From: Macrolepiota albuminosa
Taxonomy: Eukaryota; Basidiomycota; Agaricomycetes; Agaricales; Agaricaceae
NCBI GenBank assembly: GCA_027475525.1
Contig: JAMWFC010000033.1
Span: forward strand, 62,001 to 126,000
Length of the DNA: 64,000 bases
Direction: 5' to 3'
Every line of letters begins with the position of its first letter. Within the stretch, counting starts at the first letter, position 1. Below, in pieces: positions 19,859 to 31,634 of the stretch. Under the pieces are notes generated by a model. That model worked only from the letters and a program-made list of their open reading frames with translations, had not been told where the DNA came from and did no database searches. A program made the translations under genes and the position numbers.

Positions 19859-21432
19859 ATGCGAGTTCTATGTGTTGCAGAAAAACCCTCGATTTCCAAG
19901 TCCATCAGTCAAATTCTTTCAGGCGGGCAGTTCAACACGGTGTGCCACTCACTTTCCGCATTGATTTCTGTTAACGGATATTTCTCCTAGATCGCGACAA
20001 GATCACCGTACATCAAGAACTACGAGTTTATTTACACACAAAATAACTCCTTCTTTACCGTAACTTGTGTATCTGGCCATTTAACGGGGAATGACTTCTC
20101 AGATGCGTACAGGCGATGGACTACTTGTGATCCATTTGAGCTATTCGACGCACCGGTTGTGACATTCATCCCAAGCGACAAGAAAGTTATTGAACAAAAT
20201 CTTATGGCTCAAGCTAGACGCGCGGACACACTAATGATCTGGACAGACTGTGACCGGGAGGGAGAGCACATCGGAATGGAAATCGTAAATGTATGCAGAA
20301 GAGCAAATCGAAACATTATCGTCAAGAGAGCACGGTTTAGCGCTATCATTGCCCAGTATGTCATATGTTCCCGCATTAGTCTACCTCACACGTTCAGTGC
20401 AGACAAATTCATCGAGCCGCACAACATCCTGTTGAGCTCGACCGCGCACTAGCAGAATCAGTGGAAGCAAGAATAATGCTTGATCTCAAAGTTGGCTCTG
20501 CCTTTACACGCATGCAGACGTTGACCCTTCAGAAGAGTTTTGTGCAACTGTCGGAAGGAAATAACGTGGTATCTTATGGTCTGTTCTTCGCACTAACTCC
20601 GAGCTTTTCCTAATTACCATTGAGTGTAGGCCCCTGTGAGGACGAGTACTTTTCTGCTACAGGTGCGTTTCGGACAGTGTAATGTTAGCAAGCTGTCATG
20701 TCTTTCTCTAGGCCTGGTCGTTAGCAAGCTGTCATGTCTTTCTCTAGGTCGAAACCATTATCAATCGAAACTATGTCATCGAGAAGTTCGAAGGTCGTAC
20801 TAAATACCTGATTCCTTCTACGCTCGTTATTGGGCTTGTCGAGGGATACAATCAAATCAATCTGGGCGTAAGTTTAAGTAAACCACAGTTGAGGCGAGAG
20901 GTGGGTGTATTTCGGGTGAATGAATGAATTTAGGACCTATTCTTATATAGACTGAGCGCGACATGGTTAAGGTCTGTGAAGGGAGGATGTCCAAGGCTGA
21001 TATGCTTGAGAAGACAATCGATCAATACAAGGAGATGTTCATCATTACGAAACGAGAGTTTGGGAAGGTTGTCTCCGCGAGTGACTGACTGCTTTCGTTG
21101 AGTCTCCTCACTAAACCCAACCCGAAAACTTTCGAAGAGTGTCCGCCGTTACCTCGAAGGTAGAGCCGGTGGCGAACAAGGCCAACAAGTCAACAGAGGT
21201 GGTAGAAATGACGATGGTGGAGATGTTAACAATGGCGGAAGTAGGGGTGGAGGCCGAGGTGGGGGTCGAGGTACTTTTCATCACAGTCCAACAGCTAATT
21301 GAAATTTCCCCTAGGTTGTCCTAACAATGGGAGTATCAGCAAAAGATTGCGAAGCTTTGGGCCTTCAGCGCAGGCAAGGACACCTAATGTGACCTGTTAT
21401 AGATGTAATGAGGTAGGACATGTCAGTTCAGC
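19859..21432 (+). pseudogene. DNA topoisomerase III pseudogene
   Basis: Nearly identical to the gene at 37868-40861 from the ATG (MRVLCVAEKPSISKS) through the TOPRIM motif DCDREGEHIG and the exon ending at the catalytic SYG. Then about 820 bp, including CQFPTLGFVV, are missing (join near 20635). A second stretch is missing near 20720, where a 28-bp sequence is duplicated at the join. Matching ends at 21432 after the first zinc-knuckle exon. With the catalytic core deleted it cannot encode an active enzyme. The identity over the first 770 bp (one difference noticed) points to a very recent duplication. Confidence 0.9.
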
Positions 21433-21680
21433 TGCTTCTTCAGCATCTCCCTCATCGTCTTCCTCATCTCCGTCACCCACTGCATCATGTCTGCCCCCTG
21501 AACCTTCTCCAGAAAAATCCGCCGGCCCACGAGTGTCCCTCTCGCCGTTGTGCTGCGATACATATTTAATAAGAGCTTGAAACCAGGGATCCCGACTTAC
21601 ACGGAGATGACGCTGAACAATGTCGCGAACGTCACATGAAGAATATTGAAAGCACTTTGTATCATGGCCGTGCCTCTCGT
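21433..21680 (-). pseudogene. Unrecognised coding fragment on the minus strand
   Basis: On the minus strand there is a stop-free, protein-like frame: HDTKCFQYSSCDVRDIVQ, then DPWFQALIKYVSQHNGE, then an acidic/polar region and MMQWVTEMRKTMREMLKKQ. It ends exactly where the topoisomerase homology begins, so it looks like a host gene cut by that junction. No start codon or family recognised. Confidence 0.4.
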
Positions 21681-21742
21681 CTAGATAAAAATAAAACTAC
21701 TTGTCATCACAACAGCCACTGTAACCAATCAATTTACTGATC

Positions 21743-22832
21743 ATGTACCTGCCGAGCGCCTCGGCACTTGAAGTTCTTGAACAAGGCTGGTCGGAACTTG
21801 ACATAGACTTCCGAAAAACCATTCCGGTACAACATCAGACATCTGGTCTCTATGATCTCACCGCCGGGGCATGCGTATTAGGTAATGTAGACAGGCGAAC
21901 GTTGTACTACTGTCGCCTTCCTCAGAAACCAAGTGACGAGGTCAAGTATAATATACCAGTTGGCCATGAGATGGTGGACTTTGGGCTGGCGATCTACGAA
22001 CATGATCTCATGGCAGTTCTCATTCTGTATGCCGCGGTATTTTGATTGTTTTTGATGATGGTCACTGATTTTCCGAGGTCTCCACACGCGCAACATGTAG
22101 ACTGCTGTATGGTCGAACTACGTCTGCTCCAGTTTTCTACTGGAAATTTGCATCCTTTGGCCCAGACACCTGTGCTATTCTTTGAAGCGCTAGATTGGTC
22201 CCATCCCGCTATCCTTATTGAAATTGTCGGTGACCACCTCGTGCTCATAATGACGCATTTCCAAGTCCTACTGAGCGATCGGCTCTTGGTATATCAGTGG
22301 AAGACAGGCACCCTTAAATTTGTATGTTAGTACATCGTTGTTAACCCTTCTTACTGAGATGCAGGTCTTCTGTAGGCGGTTGATCTGCCCTTCCAAACTT
22401 ACCATGGAGTTATATTCCTTTCTCCGACAGTTCTGTGCTTACCCAACAAGCGCATGAACACCCTCGGCGACTGCCATGTCGTTGGCATGGATTACGACGA
22501 CGGCAGGCCAAAGATGTGCCGTCGATTTAACACAGTCCTCGGAGGATGACGAGGAAGGCGAGGAGAGAGAACAGATGTTAACTGTGTTGGATTTCAATCC
22601 CCGGACGGTGCAAAGGTTATACAAGGAATCAATGGACACAGATGAACTATCCCGGGTACATCTGGACGAAAGCGTGGTCGAACACGAAATGTTGGAAAAG
22701 CCTGTCAAGACTTCCCTACCATATGTCAGCAGGGTGCTTTCGCTCAAGAACGACTCAAATGTTCTCTTCAAAGGCGTCCTTCTTGATGCAGAGCGACTAT
22801 TATGGATTAAAGTGCGTTTATTCATCCATTAG
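21743..22832 (+). CDS. F-box-protein-like C-terminal region, multi-exon
   Basis: Three or more exons: 21743 to about 22036, about 22078-22320 and from about 22376. The pieces resemble the C-terminal beta-rich part of Agaricomycete F-box proteins: an opening block with ELDIDFRKTIPV, a middle block with VELRLLQFSTGNLHPLAQ, and a late block with LTVLDFNPRTVQRL, KTSLPYVSRVLSLKND and GVLLDAERLLWIK. No F-box is seen upstream because the topoisomerase duplicate and another fragment adjoin. A frame change around 22540 is needed to reach the last block, so it may be a truncated relic. Role, if any, would be substrate recognition in an SCF ligase. Confidence 0.4.
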
Positions 22833-22931
22833 GGGGTTGAAATGAATGTCGAGGAGTGACATATCAATTAAATGATGAAGATATGATTACAGAAATTGAG
22901 GTGATGCACATAGGTTGTCTGGATCCGCCTT

Positions 22932-24640
22932 TTGAATGGAAGTAAGGGATTGTTGTATGTAATGCTACGACGGCGTCTTTCGCTCATGCGCCCCCTCTCG
23001 TCGTCCGTCGCCAGCTCTCCTTCAAGACTACGCTCCACTCTGCCCCGTCTTCCAGTTCCTGACCTCCGCCAGACTCTCGACCGATACCTTGCCTCGCTGG
23101 CCAGTGTACCACCACACAGAGATACAAACAGGTTGCCTCCAGTGATACCTCCCCATCACGATCACCGTACTCTTGTCTTGTGCTTCGATGGGACAGGAGA
23201 CCAGTTCGATGGGTACAACTCAAATATTGTCCAGCTTGTCTCGCTGTTGAATGGGCGGTATAAGCAGATGGTTTATTATCAAGTGCGGTGTTCTTTCTTC
23301 GTCATGCATAGCGGTCAAGGAGTGATGACTAAGTCGGTATCCTTAGGCTGGTATCGGTACCTACGTATCCCCAAGAGTCGCAACTCCTTTGTTTGCCAAG
23401 TTTTCCAAAGTTTGTGCAATATCGTTCGCATATCATTCAATGGCCGAAGTCTGGATTTATTAGATTCTTGATGAGATGTTTGCATGGAGCCTTAAGGACC
23501 ATGTGATGAGTACGCAAAATGTTTTACCTGCATACGGCACCCGACCGACATTCCTCATGCAAAACTGTAAGCATAACTTCCGCAGTACATTGTGCTATAT
23601 CGAAAATACTTCCACAGATCGCGAAGGAGATAAAATATGTATTTTTGGTTTGTCCATTCGCAGTCATGATGATTACAACTGCAACATGTCTTGATGCTAC
23701 GTCTCTTCATCAGGTTTTTCGCGTGGTGCATACACAGCCCAAAGGTTTGTTACATGCCACAGGCTGTTGATGATTGGGTTGACTATTAATAAATAGCCTT
23801 GCAGGAATGATCCACAAGGTCGGCTTACTCCCTGCCGACAACCATCGGCAAGTGCCATTCACATACAAAATGTACACAAGAACGGATGATGTCGGCTGGG
23901 AACAGTGAAACGCCTTCAAGCTCGCGTTCGCATCCTCAGTGCCAATTGAATTCCTCGGTGTTTGGTATGTGGTATGAACTCTCACCGATCGCTGCTTATA
24001 GAGTTTTGTATGTATACCGTCGACTCCATCGGCCTCATCCCCAAGCGACTTCCCTTTACAACGTCTAATAACATGGTCAAGACCTTCCGTCATGCTGTTG
24101 CTTTAGATGAACGTCGTGCAAAATTTAAAGCTAACCTTTGGAACCGTCCGACAGATGCCGAGCAGGCTTATGGTAGACACACCGTTCGCATACCGACACC
24201 AGATCTGGATGGGAAACACGAGTTCCCCAGTCACCAACATGACCACAATCTCAGTAGTGAATGGAACGTATCAAATACAGATCAAAGGCTCGATCATTAT
24301 GAAAGAATGTATTCCGTCAGGGAGCAAAGTCGAAAAACAGATATTCAAGAGGTCTGGTTCGTGGTAGGTCTCGATCTCAATATAGAAAAGGCATACAGCT
24401 AATTTTGTCCGTTCGTATCAGGGTTGTCATTGTGGTGTGTTCCCTCTGTCACCCTCGCAATGATAACTAATATTTACTTATTCCGCTAGTTGGTGGAGGA
24501 TCCGTCATGAATAAGACTCTGCATTCTTTAGCACGCATATCCCTTCGCTGGATGGTACGCGAATGCTTCAAGGATTTCTGGTCATAGCCCGCGAGGGTGT
24601 CGACGCGCCCGTCTTGCAGGATGAGTAGTACGCGGTGGTC
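22932..24640 (+). pseudogene. DUF2235 (alpha/beta hydrolase-like) pseudogene with a carnitine-acyltransferase-like leader
   Basis: DUF2235 signatures occur in order on the plus strand: TLVLCFDGTGDQFDG and NSNIVQLVSLLNG (near 23160-23255), the nucleophile motif FSRGAYTA (near 23715), GLLPADNHRQVPF, MYTRTDDVGWE, WDTVDSIGLIPKRLPF, HAVALDERRAKFK and GGGSVMNKT (near 24490). The frame is interrupted: GWEQ is followed by TGA, then NAFKLAFASS, and several exon joins are out of frame. The first exon instead begins with SRLRSTLPRLPVPDLRQTLD, which is like the N-terminus of carnitine O-acetyltransferases and does not belong to DUF2235. The 3' end is missing. Probably a chimeric, dead copy. Confidence 0.65.
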
Positions 24641-24853
24641 GACGTATCCCATGTAGACTCAGGTTCTTTATATGCATTCCATTAAACTTGAATCAACCAC
24701 GCCCGATTGTTGTAGAAATATATATCGATTTTACAAATTTGTGACACGTGACGTATCGGTGCACCGACACTTCATGGCTGTGTTTGTGTAACCAAGTGAT
24801 GTCATTGTATTAGATTTGTCTCTATTTGGCTATACTTATATTTCAATCGATCC

Positions 24854-25715
24854 ATGGCTACCCTCATTCGAACTGACAAGTCCGCCCACCGTTGGACGGA
24901 GAACGAGCTGGAGGCATACCACATTCGTGTTGTGGAAGAGCCTGCCGAAGTGTTCTTTGACCGACAACTTCCCGACCTAAATGAGTTGGATGTCGATCCG
25001 GATATCTTTATCCCCTTGAACGAGCGTGGACGTCCCGTCAGGCGTGCAAACAACCATGCGGTAAACACCTTTCTTACTCAGCTAGGTCTAGCTGAATGTC
25101 GCCGCGGTATGTTCCTTTCTTTATTGATCATATGATGCTTATCAGTTCTATGTAGAAGAAAGCCATGTTGACCAACTCGCACAGATGATACTTAGACTTC
25201 TTTCGTTTGACAATCCATTCGATGACGACAATGACGATGAGGTGGTGTTGTCGACGCGCATTCAGCTTGAACTCAGGATCTGCGGACAAAATCGCCAAGC
25301 ACAGCCTGATATCTGCCTCCAGAGTCTCGACGGGAAAATCTTTTTCCATGTACAAGAAGATAAATTTTACGGCCATAAAGGCAACCCTGAGCCTCAGCTT
25401 ATTGCTGAGGCAATCGCTGCTGTTTCATGGAACAATAAGAATCGAAACAATATGGGGTTAGCCGAAATGGATATGACGATGCCCGCGATCACGATGGTTG
25501 GGACAAATATGAATTTTTTTAAGATCCCCGTGAGCGAGAATCTTGTTCGCGCGGTGGAAATGGGAGAGTATCCCGAGCAGGAGACTCTCGTGAAGAAGTG
25601 TGTGCCTGTTCACGATTTTGAAACCATGGAAGACGTGTTAACTCGGAGGATTGTTATTCAGCATTGCATACTTTTTCGCAATGTTGTGATGGACTTTAGA
25701 CATGATGTTACTTAA
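24854..25715 (+). CDS. Basidiomycete-specific PD-(D/E)XK-like protein, copy D
   Basis: Exons 24854-25106 and 25156-25715 (intron 25107-25155, GTATGT...TAG) give 270 aa. The sequence reads MATLIRTDKSAHRW, VVEEPAEVFFDRQLPDLNEL, QPDICLQSLDGK, then VQEDK and PQLIAEAIAAVSWNN, with FKIPVSENLVRAV near the end. The P-D...Q-E-D-K...QLIAEAIAA pattern fits a PD-(D/E)XK fold. No disabling change. It is the closest relative of broken copy C, with matching upstream DNA including a shared TATACTTATATTTCAATCG block. Function unknown. Confidence 0.75.
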
Positions 25716-25896
25716 TTCTTCAGGCGGTTGATTAAATATACAGTGTACACGGAATTGTTTGCTACGACCGTTGTACTTATCTAATGAAATTGGAACAATG
25801 TTGGTACCTCTGACGATTTGATTGAATGAATGGTGTGACGTGAGCCTGCCAGAATAGGGCAAGAGTCACGGCACACGGATTGAGTCTCGCGGTGTG

Positions 25897-26115
25897 TGTT
25901 GAGATTCAGGGTCATTATGGCCATGACACCGTAAGCGCACGATACAAAGAAATAACCCTGCACCACATCACACTGACATATCACACTAATCACACTTATG
26001 TAGACAAAGCAGATTCGGACATATATATACGGTAGTATGAATAGCACCCTCAGTCATTGTTACACAGACTGAGGGTGAGCTTAACTTACTATACGGACAT
26101 TACGACACATACTGT
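25897..26115 (+). mobile_element. Partial 5' LTR of a Copia element
   Basis: Starts TGTTGAGATTCAGG and aligns over most of its length with the solo LTR at 13858-14081, including ACACCGTAAGCGCA and the CACCCTCAGTC stem-loop. The 3' end of the LTR is missing at the junction with pol sequence. Confidence 0.7.
26045..26077. repeat. LTR-type stem-loop
   Basis: CACCCTCAGTC...GACTGAGGGTG around a short loop. Related stem-loops occur at 13993-14025, 28934-28974, 29061-29092, 45827-45856 and 49895-49924. Confidence 0.7.
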
Positions 26116-26137
26116 AACCCAAAGATATATGTCCGAT

Positions 26138-27885
26138 CGATCGAGTGTGTCCTGGTAGGATATGAGCCCAACTCTAAAGCCTATAGATGTTATGAAAGGT
26201 CAACAGGGAAGATCTACAGCTCTTACCATGTTAAATTCATCGAAAGTCACGATGAGCTCCAGACCACACCGACTAACAATACCACACAAGATAGGCCAGA
26301 CGAGGATATCCCAACCATCGATGCGATAGAACGAGAATCCATCCCACAACCAGTCCAGGTAAACAACCACGACGATGCTGACGACCATGTGCGCATGCCA
26401 GGACCCATTGATGATGACGAGAGTCAAAATGCAGAAACACCATCTGACGACAATCACGCACCACAGCTGCCAGCACCTCCACAACAGAGAGAACCCGCTC
26501 AACAGCAACTACCACTTCGCAGATCCATCCGCACCCGAATCCCCACTGAGAAAACAGCCCAAGACCAGCAGCACGAGACACGATTGGAAAAGGCAGTGAA
26601 GGAGGCGAGGGAGGCAGAAGAACGAGCCAAGGAAACGAGGGCAGACAGGAGGAAGTTGATCGAGGAGTTGCGACGGGTAGTGCCAAGAGATGGTGATGTC
26701 AATGTAAGTCCTGATGAGATGGACCATGCTTTAGCAACGCTCGACGCGATCGAGGGCGCCCACATACCTGATTCAGGCACAAATGCAGATCCTGATGCAC
26801 CGAAATCGTTGGACGAGGCACAAAAGTCAGCCGACTGGCCGAGGTGGGAGAAGTCATATCGAGACGAGTTGGATTCACTGGAGAAGATGGGAGTCTGGGA
26901 GCTCGTTCCACGTGAGAAGGTACCGGCCGGAAAGAAGATATTCAAGGGCCGACCTGTATTCTCAATTAAACGCAATGAACAGGGCGAAATAACACGGTTG
27001 AAGACACGCCATGTTCTGCAAGGCTTTTCTATGGTCCAAGGTAGGGACTATGAGAAAACAACCTCACCAACAGCGCGCGCAGAATCCTGGAGAATATTAC
27101 TCCACCTGGCCGCAAAATTGGACTGGGATGCAACACAAGTCGATATCAAGACGGCATTCTTGAATGGGGTCCTACCAGAGGAGGAGCGTATATATATGGA
27201 GCAACCTAAAGGGTTTGAGGAGCATGGTAAAGAGGGGTGGGTATGCCAACTCAGGAAGGCGATCTACGGCATGAAACAAGCAGGCAGAATCTGGAACAAA
27301 ACGCTCGACGACGTCATGAAGAAACTGGACTTCACTCGACTTAAATGCGAAGCATGTATATATTATCGGGAGACGGCTGAGGGCACGGTAATCGCAGGAA
27401 TCCATGTCGACGATTTTCTGTCAATCGCAAGCTCACAAACGGCGAATGATATCTTCAAGAGTCAATTGAAACAATACTGGACGATATCTGACTTGGGAAC
27501 ACCCCGACACATTGTGGGGATCGGGGTCGAGTGGGATCGACCGAATAGACGAGTGTATATTTCTCAAACACCTCTGATTGATAAGATGACAGCACAGTTC
27601 GGCCAATCAGAGGCCACACCCCTAGCCATACCCATGGAACCCGGTCTCAAACTGCGCCGTATTGACAGGTCCACGCTGTCTCAGGAGGAGCTCGAGAAGA
27701 TAGCCCGGATTCCATACCGACAGTTGGTGGGAGGCCTACTGTGGATTGCGATCTCTACGAGGCCAGACATACAGTACTCAGTGCAACAACTATCGCAATT
27801 CTTTGAGTCATATTCATACATACACTGGAATGCGGCAATACGAGTCCTGCGATACCTGAAGGGAACGCGGACGCAACACTCTGTC
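26138..27885 (+). pseudogene. Ty1/Copia pol fragment (end of integrase region to reverse transcriptase)
   Basis: The frame opens with VLVGYEPNSKAYRCY, typical of the Copia linker after integrase, and continues through an acidic and Gln-rich linker to RT: VFSIKRNEQGEITRLKTR, VLQGFSMVQGRDY, VDIKTAFLNGVLPEEERIYM, the catalytic IHVDDFLS, and ISTRPDIQYSVQQLSQF. The Copia part ends near LRYLKGTRTQHS; RNase H is absent. Gag, protease and the integrase core are missing upstream. Thus both sides are truncated although the RT domain itself is open. Confidence 0.85.
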
Positions 27886-28605
27886 AAGATGTGGTTCAAA
27901 GAGTCTGTCCTGCCGTCATGGCTGCATTTAGATCTTATCATAAACTCAGCTGGCATACTGGGGCGTTCCCAGTACGTCCCCACCTTGTATGCATCGTGGG
28001 TACACTTCCAGAGGAATATTCAAATCTGTCTGGAGAAATCTTTGTCACGAATACTTCTCCATATTTGGTCGTTGCTGGCCTTAACACCCCATGACCTGTT
28101 CAGGTTTTTTCTTATTTGTTTAGTCATCTTCTCCGTTTTAGGGCGGGTGGCAATAACCTTAGATGCTCTGATGGATTTGTATGCTAGAGCCTGCCTCATT
28201 TTCGACAACATCGCTCCCGTGAGGTGTAATTTCTGTTACCGCCCAGCTTGGTGGACTTCGTCGTCTTCCCTCTCGGTGTTCGGTTTTCTGCTATTTACAC
28301 ACACGCTCTCTCTCTGGAACGGTTCTCAGTCTCTCTGGTGCTTGCCTTCTTTTATTCTACGAATTTCTTTTCATTGCGACGAATATTACTTCACATCTAC
28401 GACGCATACACACACTCAACCACCCTCCTCGACATCTACCCTTACCCTCCGCTTTCGACTCATCCGACTTCGTACCCAATCCATCAGGTACTCCATCCCA
28501 CGTCCACAGCGGAGATAACATTACCGGAACACCCTCGTCGATGAACCTGGTTTGAATCCCAGGTGCAAATTAGCGGGTAAGACGCAACGCCAAGGGCGTC
28601 TGAGT
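27886..28605. other. Stretch between Copia fragment and TIR element, no recognised gene
   Basis: The Copia frame stays open for some distance but no longer resembles pol. A pyrimidine-rich, simple-sequence region follows from about 28230 to 28520. Nothing here is recognised as a gene or RNA. Confidence 0.5.
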
Positions 28606-29112
28606 CTTGACCCCCAGTGAGAAATGGATCCGGGGTAATCTGGAGCCCAATTTGGAATTCTGAGGAATTCCGAGTTTCTCAGGTTCCAGCCGAAAAGTAG
28701 AGTTCCGGAGTTTTTTCAGATAACTTTAATATTACATCTGTTGAGAAGAACGACTTGCACGAGAAAGGAAGCTATGTCGTTATGTCTTTAACTTGTTCCT
28801 ATTTCTTTAATCTTTTCATTCTATCGGCAGTATCGGGAGCTCGTCACCCATATGTGGCGAGCGATCGGTATTTGCAAATCTTTACTTACAAACTTTGTTT
28901 TTTTTCGTTAGAAACCGTAGGATAAACAAAAGGCACCCTCAGTCAAACCACATACTACGGAGTGACTGAGGGTGAGCTAGATTCACTTACTTACATTCTC
29001 ACTATAGCTAATTCACAACCTGTAGACTTGCGTATAACTCTACAGGTAATAATAATATCTCAGTCAAACCACATACTACGGAGTGACTGAGGACTTGCGT
29101 ATAACTCTACAA

Positions 29113-29340
29113 CATCATCTGTCAAATAATACTTGTCAACACGCGACGACTCCGCGTCACTACCCCATTCTTTATGCCACCCCGTAGACACCAAATTCTG
29201 TAGTTCAGGTAATATATTTTCTGCCGTGATCTCAGCATTCGAAGCCCCACGCAGACAGACTCCACGTCCAGACTTAGCCTTCCACATGCGTGATACATCG
29301 ACGAATATATTCGCGCGTCGACGCGTTTGACGTAAGCACG
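29113..29340 (-). other. Unrecognised protein-like frame inside the TIR element
   Basis: The minus strand reads ANIFVDVSRMWKAKSGRG, LRGASNAEITAENILPEL and KYYLTDDVVEL without stops. A TATATAA element and a GGTGCACC palindrome lie just upstream at 29365-29385, in the same context as the JmjC gene promoter at 61.38 kb. No clear ATG and no recognised family. Confidence 0.35.
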
Positions 29341-30925
29341 TGCTCAACTACGCGTGACAACGTTATATAAGCAGGTGCACCGACGATTTGATTATCAAAT
29401 CAGGAGCACCAGCTGACGTCGATGTGACCAGTACATTATATAATCCATGTCAATTTATAACAAGAATGAAATATTTTAACTCTGAGGCATGTAGCGGGCT
29501 GTGCGGCTGCAAGGCGCCCTTCAAACATTATTCCCGCTACTTTAGTAGTGGGTCTATGCTCTGCGAACGACACTGGCGAAATTTTCAGGTCTGACTTTCA
29601 TCACGTGTTCCTCTTTCAGACTTCCCCCGTTTCACGTTTTAACCCTCTCGTGGAATCAGATGTTTTTATATATTTTCTACCATCCTTCTCGCTACAGTAC
29701 AGCGATACTTGTTTACTTTATATGAAATATCAGGCGATAGATTAGTTCTTTTAGAAGTTACAATAAGGAGAACACACTTGCGGTATGTATAGACTAAGGG
29801 CACATGTCATCGGCGGGATTAATTGCGACAGACGTTTCCATTTCCGAAATTGCGCTGATCCCTATAGTTTCCGTATTCTTTGTGTTACGGCACCCTTTGG
29901 TCGTTCTTTTTTTACAAGTATGATCGTCTTTTTGGAGTCTACCCTCGGCCCCTATAATTTCCTCACGCTCCCTCACCCTATTTTTTGAAACCTGTCTCAC
30001 TCAGGTTTTTTTTTGGTTTGTCTTCGCTCATTCTAATCGTCGATAGGATTTGTAAACCTTTCCCTCCTTCTCCTCTTCCAAGTATGAGCATCTTATTGGA
30101 GTCCTCTGTCTTTCCTGTCGTTTTTGACGCCTCTATCAATCGCAGTACTCTTCCTACCGCGTTTTCTCTTGCTCTCCGCACCCCTTCGCCTACCATTCTT
30201 GAAAGCGTCTTCCTTGTGACTTCGTTTCATCCTCGAACATCATTTTCTTGTCTTGTCTTGTTTTCTATGTCGCCAGACTGTTCTTCTGTCACTCTCGGTC
30301 TCGGCGGACATTTAATTTCCATTGGCTCTTTGTCTTCCGTCGAAGAAGTTTTCTTTCTAGTTGCGCCTCAATTTGATCGCACGGCACGTTCATGAACGGA
30401 AGCAGAACAGAGACCAGGCAATCCAATTCAACCTTTTAATGCTGCTGGTGCAGATCGAGGTCCTCACTTTGCTTAAATATATTATTCAATTTTGTGGTCT
30501 AATGAAATTCACTGCCAAGCAAGTCCTCCTCTCAAAAGTAGCGGGCTATGCTGCCGCAGGGCGCCCTTAAAACATTATTATGTAGTTCGAAGATTCACTT
30601 CTGTTGATCACGTGCAGGGTGACTGGAGAGTAATCGACTTGTCAATATCTTCTTTCTTTTGTACTCTCACGATATGCATAAAATGGACACTCTTTCCGAC
30701 TTTGATTTTTCTGCCTCTTCTCCTTACATGCATTCTGAACCTGCCGTGAACTTTTCTCAACACTCAAAATTTCATGTGGGCCATCTTTCCATTGGTCTTG
30801 CTCCAATTACTGACCAAGCTTGTCAATAGCCGTCAAGAGGCCATAATGACAATTTAAACTCTTACCAAGTATAACATTGATTAGTTCTGATTTATCTACT
30901 AATTTTCCTTTCTGGCAACAGTTAT

Positions 30926-31634
30926 ATGAACCCATCAATAATGCTACATTATCTGAACGTTTCAACACTCGTAATGACGCATACAATGACTTCCAGCTTT
31001 ACTAACTCTTCTACACCTATGCCAGCTACTCCGAACTCTATTATGTCTGCATTACCTACCCAGGCCTCCTCTGCACCCACGTCAGCTGCCTCAAAACCTG
31101 CTCATGATAGTTCAGGTCCGCCTCGATTGCGCATACCAGCACGTCGCATTATAGATCCTTTGTATGTCATATCTTATTATAGTATTCAACCACGTCACTC
31201 ACTTCGTCAGAAAAAATCTTGCTATTCCGCAACCGACAATTAAGATTCCTGCAATGGCTGTTTCAAGCCAGCCAGACGTAGCCACTAAGCCGATTTCAAA
31301 GCCGCTTCAAGCAAAAGAAGGCATGACCACAGCCCGGTACGTAAATATACATTGCATAAACACCATGCTAATATTACAGCAACTATAGCAATCTTTATAT
31401 TATTGACTACCTCATGACTCATCCCAATGCTACCGAAGCTGAATTTAATGCTGTGTGGAAGGCATGTGACGCCGAAACTAAAAAGATATTATTCCGTTTG
31501 TCTTGTGTCTGTACTATCAAAACATGTTTTTCTTTTTTTAGAAGTATAAAATTTTGTCGAGGGATCGAACAAGGGCGAAGAGAAATGTAAACCAACTGAC
31601 TACTATTGAAACGAACCCCGCATCAATTAGTAAT
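30926..31634 (+). CDS. Small unrecognised multi-exon gene
   Basis: Pieces with good splice signals: 31255-31336 (MAVSSQPDVATKPI), then, after a GTACGT...ACAG intron, 31380 to about 31488 (NYSNLYIIDYLMTHPNATEA, ending DAETKK), then about 31541-31634 (KYKILSRDRTRAKRN...) to a stop. A Ser/Thr/Pro-rich frame at 30926-31161, preceded by a CAACAG acceptor-like site, may be an earlier exon, but its phase does not join well. Mostly basic and helical at the C-terminus. No family recognised. It lies within the 28613-32045 element, so it may be cargo. Confidence 0.4.

Noticed and set aside
28530..28600. tRNA-like T-arm (CCTGGTTTGAATCCCAGG)
   Set aside because: No D-arm, anticodon arm or acceptor stem can be formed around it, and the loop size does not fit.
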